Assembly (NCBI GenBank): GCA_003520205.1
Contig: DOVG01000229.1
Coordinates: forward strand, 1 to 5,539
DNA length: 5,539 bases
Origin: Lachnospiraceae bacterium
Lineage (GTDB): Bacteria > Bacillota > Clostridia > Lachnospirales > Lachnospiraceae
Direction of reading: 5' to 3'
A model generated the notes under the pieces. That model did no database searches. It was not told where the DNA came from and saw nothing but the letters and a program-made list of their open reading frames with translations. Numbering within the stretch: the stretch's first letter is position 1; each line of letters opens with the position of its first letter. A program made the position numbers and the translations under genes. This document shows, one piece after another, positions 1 through 5,539 of the stretch.

Positions 1-2153
1 GCTTTACTACTGTCACTAAAACCTCCACCGTAGCTTCTGGTCTCTCTGAACTTCTTATCAGCCGACTTAGTGTTCAGCTTATCTTCATCTATTATAAGAA
101 GATCATTTATAGGATATCTGGATGTCAGAATTCCCATCTCTACCAGTACGCTTCCACTCTTATCCGGAAGCTCCAACACGTGTCCTTCAGCATCCAGACT
201 GAGTACCAGCACCTTATCTCCTATATGAAAATCTGTAGGCTTATGACCGGAATATTTCTTCTGTTTTTCTTCTTTCTTTTCTCCGTACTTTTTATTTTTC
301 TCTCTTAACGCTGTTCGCCCTGCTTCCAGTGTACGAACATCGATTTTTTCAGGATTCTTGAGCCACTTGTTATAATTCTTTATAGACTCATCTGCGAAAG
401 ACTTTGCATCCTCTATTATGGATCTCGCCTCCTGCTTAGCCTGTTCCAGAAGCTCAGCTTTCTTTGTATCGAGATTCTTCTCCTTATCTGCAAGTCGTTC
501 TCTCAGCTTTTTCGCTGAAGAAGCTTCTATCTCCAGCTCCTCTCTAAGTCTTGTCATCTCTTTCTCATTTTCGGTGAGCTCTGAGATAACCCTTTCCATA
601 GTGAGCTGATTCTCATCCATTCCAAGCCTTGCAGCATCAGTTATATCATCCGGCATACCAAGTCTTTTAGCGATAGCAAATGCATTCGAAGACCCGGGAA
701 TTCCTATTATCAGTCTGTAGGTCGGTCTAAGCGACTTCATATCGAATTCACAGGACGCATTTTCTACTCCCTCTGTTCCTATAGCATATGTCTTCAGTTC
801 CGTATAATGAGTAGTTGCCATAAGCCTTACTCCGGCCTTCCTCAAATACTCAAGAATAGCTATAGCTAGTGCAGAACCTTCGGCAGGATCTGTTCCTCCT
901 CCCGGCTCATCAAAGAGAACAAGAGACTTTTCATCTGCATTTTTTACTATATAGATGATATTACTCATATGTGAAGAAAAAGTTGATAAACTAAGTTCTA
1001 TACTCTGCTCATCTCCTATATCTGCAAATACATCACTAAATATACTAAGCCTGCTTCCTGCCATCGCAGGTATATGAAGTCCCGCCTGTCCCATCAGTGT
1101 AAGAAGTCCAAGTGTCTTAAGCGATACCGTCTTACCTCCGGTATTGGGACCGGTAATAATAAGAGATGTATATCCATCTCCCAGTGATATATCCACCGGA
1201 ACGGCTGTTTTCTTATCCAGAAGTGGATGGATAGCTCTCTTTAGTTCAATGATTCCATCCTCATTCCAGACAGGTTCAGTACTGTCTGTTGCTCTTGCAA
1301 ACTTTGCTTTTGCAAATATAAAATCCAGCTCCGTCAGAGTCTTATAATCTATATCCAGCTCTTCTCTAACAGCAGAAAGCATCTCACTTAATGATGTAAG
1401 TATCTTCTCAATCTCCATGAATTCCTCTATATGAAGATCCTGAATCTGGTTATTAAGCTCCACTATCTGCATAGGCTCTATGAATACAGTTGAGCCGGTT
1501 GAAGATCTGTCATGAACCATGCCCGGAAATGAATTCTTATATTCTATTTTTACAGGGATACAATATCTTCCATTACGTGAAGTGATAAGTGCATCCATCA
1601 GTTTATCCCTGTTAGCTTCACTCTTAACTATCTTATTCAGCGTACTATGAATACTTACCTCTGCAGCAGATATCTTCCTTCTGATAGAACGAAGATTGCC
1701 TGATGCATCATCTGCTATCTCATCTGCTGATATGATACATCTTCTTATCTCACTTGATATATCCTCATAAGGTGTCAGCTCATCAAAAAGACAGGTAAGG
1801 CTGTCATAACTCTCCGGGTTATCAGCATTACCTTCTCCGTATTTTTTTACTTCAGCTGTAGTTTCCAGAAGAGAAGCAACATCCAGAAGTTCTGCCGCAC
1901 TAAGCGCCGACCCTATCTCCAGAAGTTTCAGGCTTTCATTTATCTGTCTCACTCCTGAGAATGATATATTTTCTGTTCTTTCAAGCCTCAGATATGCATC
2001 TCTTGTATTCTGCTGAAGAAGTTCTATCTTGATTCTGTCCTTCAGGGGTTTTATGCTGAGTGCTTTTCTTTTTGCCCCTTCAGTAACAGCATATTCTGAA
2101 AGCATTTCCAGAATTTTATTAAATTCAAGCACTCTTATTGATCTTTTATTCAT
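1..2153 (-). CDS. mutS2: MutS2 family ATPase, partial (C-terminal Smr domain lies off the left edge)
   Basis: The frame is open from ATG at 2153 to the window edge, 717 codons; I translated it fully and found no stop or frameshift. The family is usually about 780-790 residues, so roughly 70 are missing. Seen: an N-terminal MutS-core/lever region (about 1-300, beginning MNKRSIRVLEFNKILEML); Walker A GPNTGGKT at 335-342; a signature-like stretch with QSIELSLSTFSSHMSNI; Walker B at about 412-422 with D415/E416; ATTHYTELK just after; a charged helical clamp region (about 519-640); and a KOW-like domain from about 645 (GDKVLVLSLDAEGHVLEL). The last visible residues (RSYGGGFSDSSK) are the linker that normally precedes the Smr domain. 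Known for the family: it is a cytoplasmic dimeric ATPase, not a mismatch-repair protein; roles reported are suppression of recombination and, in Bacillus, splitting of collided ribosomes. The start overlaps the upstream stop (ATGA) and has no good Shine-Dalgarno, which suggests translational coupling. Odd: Walker B reads DEPGGGTDP where DELGAGTDP is usual. Confidence 0.96.
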   Translation of the reverse strand, partial: MNKRSIRVLEFNKILEMLSEYAVTEGAKRKALSIKPLKDRIKIELLQQNTRDAYLRLERTENISFSGVRQINESLKLLEIGSALSAAELLDVASLLETTAEVKKYGEGNADNPESYDSLTCLFDELTPYEDISSEIRRCIISADEIADDASGNLRSIRRKISAAEVSIHSTLNKIVKSEANRDKLMDALITSRNGRYCIPVKIEYKNSFPGMVHDRSSTGSTVFIEPMQIVELNNQIQDLHIEEFMEIEKILTSLSEMLSAVREELDIDYKTLTELDFIFAKAKFARATDSTEPVWNEDGIIELKRAIHPLLDKKTAVPVDISLGDGYTSLIITGPNTGGKTVSLKTLGLLTLMGQAGLHIPAMAGSRLSIFSDVFADIGDEQSIELSLSTFSSHMSNIIYIVKNADEKSLVLFDEPGGGTDPAEGSALAIAILEYLRKAGVRLMATTHYTELKTYAIGTEGVENASCEFDMKSLRPTYRLIIGIPGSSNAFAIAKRLGMPDDITDAARLGMDENQLTMERVISELTENEKEMTRLREELEIEASSAKKLRERLADKEKNLDTKKAELLEQAKQEARSIIEDAKSFADESIKNYNKWLKNPEKIDVRTLEAGRTALREKNKKYGEKKEEKQKKYSGHKPTDFHIGDKVLVLSLDAEGHVLELPDKSGSVLVEMGILTSRYPINDLLIIDEDKLNTKSADKKFRETRSYGGGFSDSSK

Positions 2154-3115
2154 AAGGTTTTATATATCTCGTCTATTTCATACATCGTAAGCGAACGTCT
2201 CATTTCATAAACTGTAGAACGGACCGTCATTGCCCTGTCCTTAGTAAGTTCACCAGCCACTCCATAGTCCACTCCTGTCGATGACAGGTATTCTTCTATC
2301 TCAGGAAGCTTGTCCGGACTTGAAACGATAACCGCTCCTCCTGTTCCAAGAAGCATGTATGGATTCAGATTAAAAAACTCACAGAGTTCAATGGTACTCT
2401 GTTTTATAGGTATTCCTTCGTGGATGATATCCATACCATATCCGGATAGTTCACTTATCTCATACAGGGATCTGTATATTCCACCAAAGGATACATCATG
2501 GACCAGAGATGCTCCAAGCTTTATAGCTTCAATTCCCACCCTGCTGATATCAGCCATGTCTTCAGTGAATTCATAGCATTTCAGGTATGGTTCAGCGAAT
2601 CTCTCTAAAAGCTTGTTCCTTTTTTTTCTGCATATTACGGACGCTCCATACTGTCCGGCATTTCCGTACACTATCACCTTGTCACCGGGTTTGAATCTGC
2701 GTTCAGGAAGTGTATTCACCCATCCATACGCAGTAACATTAAAGCTTATACCTGATCCTTCTCCCTGACAGACCGTATTTCCACCTATAATTATAAGTTT
2801 CTTACTTGAAGCATACTCCACAGCGATTTTCATTGCGTCACGTAGCTGCTGTTCTGCCACATCTGTTCCTGCCACAATATTTATCATCAGACGTTTTGCA
2901 GCTGCCCCTGACATAGCCAGATTATTCACAGCACGGATGATGGCCATAACACTCTGAGAACTGTATCCGGTTGCCGCAACCAGAATACTTCCACTTCCTG
3001 CATCCTCTGAAACAATCGAATAATCCATTCCCATGACAGCTTTATTCATGCCGCATCCGGGTATATGTTTTACTATACTTCTATTAAGGATTCTGCTTCC
3101 TATAGTTCCATTCAT
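2150..3115 (-). CDS. AIR synthase-fold protein, HypE-like (PurM/ThiL/SelD/HypE superfamily)
   Basis: The product has 321 residues, close to the usual length of clostridial proteins annotated as HypE-like or AIR synthase-related. Landmarks that line up with the superfamily are GMD at 29-31 (place of GDDAA/GEDCA), VNNLAMSGA at 63-71 (place of V-N-D-L-A-x-x-G-A), IIGGNT at 109-114 (place of GG-D/E/H-T), KPGDKVIV at 142-149, HDVSFGGI at 206-213 (the DVTxGG motif opening the C-terminal domain), GIPI at 234-237 and NPYMLLGTGG at 251-260. Relatives bind ATP and Mg at the dimer interface and phosphorylate or dehydrate a substrate; HypE itself acts in NiFe-hydrogenase cyanide-ligand synthesis. No hydrogenase, purine or thiamine gene is nearby, so the substrate is unknown. 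Two expected acidic or polar ligand positions are Asn here, so activity may differ or be lost. The first ATG was chosen because the N-terminus then aligns with relatives; it lies 17 bp after the VanW stop, with only a weak AAGAGA site. The stop overlaps the mutS2 start by 4 bp. Confidence 0.85.
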   Translation of the reverse strand: MNGTIGSRILNRSIVKHIPGCGMNKAVMGMDYSIVSEDAGSGSILVAATGYSSQSVMAIIRAVNNLAMSGAAAKRLMINIVAGTDVAEQQLRDAMKIAVEYASSKKLIIIGGNTVCQGEGSGISFNVTAYGWVNTLPERRFKPGDKVIVYGNAGQYGASVICRKKRNKLLERFAEPYLKCYEFTEDMADISRVGIEAIKLGASLVHDVSFGGIYRSLYEISELSGYGMDIIHEGIPIKQSTIELCEFFNLNPYMLLGTGGAVIVSSPDKLPEIEEYLSSTGVDYGVAGELTKDRAMTVRSTVYEMRRSLTMYEIDEIYKTL

Positions 3116-3132
3116 TACCGGTCTCTTTTTCT

Positions 3133-4758
3133 TTATTCTCCATCTCCGCCTTCAGTCTGTTCTTCCGAAGACTGCTCCGTCGGCGCCTCTGTCTCAGCTT
3201 CTGTCGATGCCTGCGTTGGTGCCTCTGTCTCAGCCTCTGTCACTTCTTCAGTTGTCTTTTTCTTCTTCTCCTCAGTTGTATCTTCGTCCTTATCGTCGTC
3301 TTCGTCTTTATCATCATCTTTATCTGAATCTTTTTTCTTTTTCTTCTTTTCTGCCTTATCTGTATTTATAGCTATCTTAGCCGGTGAAGCATCGTACTTA
3401 CTTGAATTTACAAGTACAGAATCCTGCAGTACTCCATCAACATAGATATGCTTCCACAGTTCAGCCGTGTAACCTGTAACAGCTTCAGATACAACCTGCT
3501 CTGTTCCTGCAGGAAGAGACTTGTCTTCTGTATAAATCGGTTCTGATGGAGGATTTATAGTTCCTGTCTGAACTGATTCAAATTCAATAGTTCTGTTCGA
3601 AGGTCTGTATTCCTCTCCCCAGATATTGAAGGTAAGATTACTACCGTCCCATCCGGCTTCTATATATATAGGAGCATCCAGATTATTTCTGAATTTAAAG
3701 TCAAGTATACCTCCGGCTATAGTAGCGTCAGCTGATAATGGCACATATGAAACAGGCATACTGTGACAGTCTCTCTGAAGTACTTCAAGCTCTGCTCTGA
3801 GTACGGCATTATAAATAGTAGAAGCAACCTGACAAACTCCACCACCCGGACTATCAACTACTTCATTGGCAACAAATGCGTGCGCAAGCTCATAACCATT
3901 ACTAAGCTCGATTGGCGCTATACAATTATATACAGATATCTGCTCTCCAGGGAAAAGCACATGTCCATCAACAAGCGAAGACGCTCTCTCAACATTTACG
4001 CAACGGGAAGCTCCACTTGAACCATATTCAGTCGTATATGTTCCAAGAAGATCCTTTATTCTTGCAAGCTGTCTTTCTCTTTCACCTTCTGTATTTTTAG
4101 TAAGTATGATACTTGTCGTTATATCATTACCTGAGTAACCGACAGCATTTATCTCATCCTCTATGGCCTTTTCCATAGCATCAGCATCCGTACTTAAGGA
4201 TTCACCATTAGCCTTTACACTTACAGAATCTCCGTCCTTTGAAATCGTATAACTGCCGTCACCTACCAGTTCACTTCCAATGGCATTATCAACCATCTGA
4301 CTGATAATATCGCCACTTACTTTCTTACGGGTTGTGAATTCCTTTGGGGTATTCTCAAGAAGCTTTGTCTCTTTATATCTCTGGAGAACATTTCCTGAAT
4401 TACCATATTTGATAGCTTCTTCAACTACATCAGACGCATTATTAGTAAGCCCCATATCTCCAAGTGTTGCACTTACGTCTCCGTACTCACTTGTGAGGCT
4501 GACATTTACATTCTCAAGATTCTTATTACTACCAAGTATAGTCATGGCTTCACGATATGTTTTTCCGCCCATATCCTGACCATTAATGGTAATATTATTC
4601 TTGATAGTTAATCCTTCAAACTTATCTTCTATCTCGGCATCTGTTACAGATGCATCTGTTGATGTGCTCTTCTCGGCCATTACTGTATCTGGGGTGTAGG
4701 ATAATACAAAGCCGGCGAGCAGCAAAAATGTAAGCATAGATCTATATGCTTTTCTCAT
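3133..4758 (-). CDS. Secreted VanW family protein with G5 domain and charged repeat tail
   Basis: The product has 541 residues. Seen in order: a signal peptide (1-28, basic MRKAYR, hydrophobic LTFLLLAGFVLS, likely cleavage after VMA); a YoaR-like putative peptidoglycan-binding region, about 50-230, starting near ITINGQDMGGKTYREA; a VanW domain, about 237-383, with LFPGEQISVYN (268-278), GGGVCQVASTIYNA (305-318), CHSMPVSYVP (331-340) and a DFKFRNN end (353-359); a G5-like domain, about 400-464; and a low-complexity tail, 466-541. VanW proteins occur in glycopeptide-resistance clusters and widely elsewhere in Firmicutes; their biochemical role is not established. YoaR-type and G5 domains point to contact with peptidoglycan or its amino sugars, so I infer an extracellular, wall-associated protein. 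No LPxTG motif or C-terminal membrane anchor is seen. The start is supported by GAGAGGA about 9 nt upstream and by the signal peptide. The call does not imply vancomycin resistance: no vanH, vanA or vanX genes are present. Confidence 0.93.
   Translation of the reverse strand: MRKAYRSMLTFLLLAGFVLSYTPDTVMAEKSTSTDASVTDAEIEDKFEGLTIKNNITINGQDMGGKTYREAMTILGSNKNLENVNVSLTSEYGDVSATLGDMGLTNNASDVVEEAIKYGNSGNVLQRYKETKLLENTPKEFTTRKKVSGDIISQMVDNAIGSELVGDGSYTISKDGDSVSVKANGESLSTDADAMEKAIEDEINAVGYSGNDITTSIILTKNTEGERERQLARIKDLLGTYTTEYGSSGASRCVNVERASSLVDGHVLFPGEQISVYNCIAPIELSNGYELAHAFVANEVVDSPGGGVCQVASTIYNAVLRAELEVLQRDCHSMPVSYVPLSADATIAGGILDFKFRNNLDAPIYIEAGWDGSNLTFNIWGEEYRPSNRTIEFESVQTGTINPPSEPIYTEDKSLPAGTEQVVSEAVTGYTAELWKHIYVDGVLQDSVLVNSSKYDASPAKIAINTDKAEKKKKKKDSDKDDDKDEDDDKDEDTTEEKKKKTTEEVTEAETEAPTQASTEAETEAPTEQSSEEQTEGGDGE
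3135..3360 (-). repeat. Low-complexity coding region for the charged C-terminal tail of the VanW protein
   Basis: This stretch encodes residues about 466-541: a lysine run (KKKKKK, 471-476), then a mixed Asp/Lys/Glu block (477-492), a second KKKK (498-501), and a Thr/Glu/Ala/Pro/Gln/Ser stretch to the end. It contains a two-copy 12-residue repeat, TEAETEAPTQAS (507-518) and TEAETEAPTEQS (519-530). At the DNA level a 24-bp unit recurs with a 36-bp period, at 3182-3205 and 3218-3241, with two mismatches. It lies outside the G5 domain and looks disordered. Such tails in wall-exposed proteins often act as flexible spacers; the acidic block might bind cations, which is an inference only. Confidence 0.85.
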
Positions 4759-4766
4759 CTTTCTTT

Positions 4767-4773
4767 TCCTCTC
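4767..4773 (-). promoter_or_regulatory. Ribosome binding site of the VanW gene
   Basis: The minus strand reads GAGAGGA about 9 nt before the ATG at 4758, a good Shine-Dalgarno match at normal spacing. It fixes the start used for the VanW protein. Confidence 0.75.
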
Positions 4774-4826
4774 TTCTAATACTCTATTAATGTTATTTCA
4801 TATACCTTTTGACCTTTGGTACATAT

Positions 4827-4937
4827 TTAGATAATTGTAACCAGAAGTCCTATTACCATTCCTATAACAAGAAGTATGCTGATTACAGCTGCTATAATCC
4901 TTGTCTTTTTCTTTGCCTTCTTACTAAAATCTATCAT
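4827..4937 (-). CDS. Small single-span membrane protein, 36 aa, unknown function
   Basis: This ORF reads ATG to TAA, 36 codons: MIDFSKKAKKKTRIIAAV followed by ISILLVIGMVIGLLVTII. It has a short polar start, a cluster of basic residues (6-13: KKAKKKTR) and one hydrophobic helix (about 14-36) that reaches the very last residue. By the positive-inside rule the N-terminus should be cytoplasmic, with essentially no outside domain. The strongest evidence that it is real is AAGGAG at 4946-4951, 8 nt before the ATG, the best Shine-Dalgarno in the window and placed for nothing else. It sits 30 bp after the nth stop and 68 bp before the VanW start, on the same strand, so it is probably co-transcribed. 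The composition does not suggest a toxin more than a small membrane helper protein; I recognise no family with confidence. Confidence 0.72.
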   Translation of the reverse strand: MIDFSKKAKKKTRIIAAVISILLVIGMVIGLLVTII

Positions 4938-4945
4938 TTCTATAT

Positions 4946-4951
4946 CTCCTT
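4946..4951 (-). promoter_or_regulatory. Strong ribosome binding site for the 36-aa membrane protein
   Basis: The minus strand reads AAGGAG, then an 8-nt AT-rich spacer, then ATG at 4937. It is a near-perfect anti-Shine-Dalgarno match and is the main support for calling the small ORF a gene. Confidence 0.8.
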
Positions 4952-4960
4952 GTATATACT

Positions 4961-4977
4961 TCAGGGATTATCCCTGA
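4961..4977 (-). other. Short perfect inverted repeat with the nth stop codon in its loop
   Basis: On the minus strand the sequence is TCAGGGA-TAA-TCCCTGA: 7-bp perfect arms, with the in-frame TAA of nth forming the 3-nt loop. The arms are G/C-rich in the middle. No T-run follows on either strand, so it does not look like a simple intrinsic terminator. It ends 9 nt before the AAGGAG site of the small membrane ORF, so folding could affect mRNA stability or translation at that junction. It may also be chance. Confidence 0.5.
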
Positions 4978-5539
4978 TACTTATAGTGCTTACATATATC
5001 ACTCAGAACACACTGCTCACATTTCGGACGTCTTGCTACACACACTTTACGTCCGTGAGCTATAACCTGAAAGTTATATAATATCCATTGCTCCTTTGGA
5101 AGAATCTTCATAAGATCCTTCTCCACCTTCTCAGGCTCATCATTTGAGGTAAGTCCCAAAAGCTTCGATACTCTTTTAACATGAGTATCTACAACTATCG
5201 ATTCTATGCCATATATATTTCCTCTGATTACATTTGCCGTTTTTCTTCCCACACCCGGAAGAGTTGTCAGTTCTTCTATATCTGAAGGAACACTTCCTCC
5301 ATAATCACTAAGAAGAACTCCGGCACATGCAATTATATTCTTTGCTTTATTATGATAAAACCCTATGGAATATATATCCTTCTCGAATTCTTTTATATCG
5401 GCACCGGCTATATCCGTCAGTTCAGGATATTTCTTAAAGAGAACCTTTGTCACCTGATTCACTCTCTCATCTGTACACTGTGCAGACAAAATAGTTGCAA
5501 AGAGCAGCTGCCACGGCTTATCGTGGTCATACTCCAGAT
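4968..5539 (-). CDS. nth: Endonuclease III (DNA glycosylase/AP lyase), partial, N-terminus off the right edge
   Basis: The frame is open from the window edge (first full codon at 5537) to TAA at 4970-4968, 189 visible residues; compared with about 210 for the family, roughly 20-25 N-terminal residues are missing. The visible part begins LEYDHDKPWQLLFATILSAQCTDERVN, which matches the family before residue 50; an apparent TTG start at 5489 is inside this conserved motif and is not the real start. Seen: helix-hairpin-helix LPGVGRKTANVI with the catalytic Lys (visible residue 99, codon 5243-5241), VDTHVKRVS with the catalytic Asp (visible residue 117, codon 5189-5187), and a complete C-x6-C-x2-C-x5-C cluster motif for 4Fe-4S (codons between 5042 and 4992). 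Known role: it removes oxidised pyrimidines from DNA and cleaves the resulting abasic site in base-excision repair. All key residues are present, so it should be active. Confidence 0.97.
   Translation of the reverse strand, partial: LEYDHDKPWQLLFATILSAQCTDERVNQVTKVLFKKYPELTDIAGADIKEFEKDIYSIGFYHNKAKNIIACAGVLLSDYGGSVPSDIEELTTLPGVGRKTANVIRGNIYGIESIVVDTHVKRVSKLLGLTSNDEPEKVEKDLMKILPKEQWILYNFQVIAHGRKVCVARRPKCEQCVLSDICKHYKYQG

Noticed and set aside
418..609. Plus-strand ORF, Ser/Phe-rich
   Set aside because: It lies antisense to the helical clamp region of mutS2, which is fully open and conserved; the Ser/Phe composition mirrors Glu/Lys/Arg codons.
3335..3360. A-rich stretch in the VanW gene as a programmed frameshift site
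   Set aside because: The run codes AAA AAA GAT in frame within a lysine block, lacks the classic in-phase A-AAA-AAG heptamer, and no useful product appears in the shifted frame.
3033..3445. Two overlapping plus-strand ORFs (112 and 126 codons) rich in Ser, Leu and Phe
   Set aside because: They are antisense to the VanW tail and the start of the HypE-like gene; their composition is just the complement of the charged repeats, and neither has a ribosome site or recognisable motif.
3133..4758. VanW gene as a sign of glycopeptide resistance
   Set aside because: VanW domains are common in Firmicutes wall proteins; none of the vanH/A/X or vanR/S genes is present, and the domain mix (YoaR-like, VanW, G5) fits a general envelope protein.
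4759..4826. Possible promoter in the 68-bp gap before the VanW gene
   Set aside because: The gap is AT-rich, but I could not find a convincing -35/-10 pair with 16-18 bp spacing; only weak matches occur. A short direct repeat (ACCTTT) at 4805-4817 also looks like chance.
4809..5081. Plus-strand ORF of 90 codons spanning the nth end and the small ORF
   Set aside because: It overlaps the iron-sulfur motif of nth and the small membrane ORF on the other strand, has no clear ribosome site, and the product looks random.
5440..5489. TTG at 5489 as the start of nth
   Set aside because: The codon lies inside the conserved ATILSAQCTD motif, and the frame continues open to the window edge with family-like residues, so the true start is outside.

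Overview
The window reads as an ordinary chromosomal stretch of a low-to-mid GC Gram-positive bacterium, most likely a gut or rumen Lachnospiraceae relative (Clostridia). This rests on heavy use of ATA (Ile) and AGA (Arg) codons, purine-rich Shine-Dalgarno sites, a MutS2 protein, a secreted VanW/G5 protein with a Glu/Thr/Ala/Pro-rich tail, and a clostridial-type HypE-like AIR-synthase protein. The family assignment is an inference from style; genus cannot be told.

All recognisable genes lie on the minus strand, so transcription runs from high to low coordinates. In that order they are: the 3' part of nth (endonuclease III, 5539-4968, start outside the window); a 36-codon ORF for a tiny single-span membrane protein (4937-4827) with a strong ribosome binding site; a secreted VanW-domain protein with a C-terminal G5 domain and a highly charged tail (4758-3133); an AIR-synthase-fold HypE-like protein (3115-2150); and mutS2 (2153-1), which runs off the left edge just before its Smr domain.

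Gaps are 30, 68 and 17 bp, and the last two genes overlap by 4 bp (ATGA). I see no convincing terminator or promoter between them, so the five probably form one operon, with VanW possibly having its own start site in the 68-bp gap. The operon mixes base-excision repair (Nth) and a MutS-family ATPase (MutS2, linked in Bacillus to recombination control and rescue of collided ribosomes) with a cell-envelope protein. No shared pathway is evident.

There is no mobile element, CRISPR array, tRNA or rRNA. No gene-free stretch exceeds 70 bp. The points worth a second look are the unlisted small membrane protein, altered metal/ATP-site motifs in the HypE-like protein, a variant Walker B motif in MutS2, a hairpin with the nth stop codon in its loop, and the charged repeat tail of the VanW protein. 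I do not see clear evidence of a new multi-gene system.
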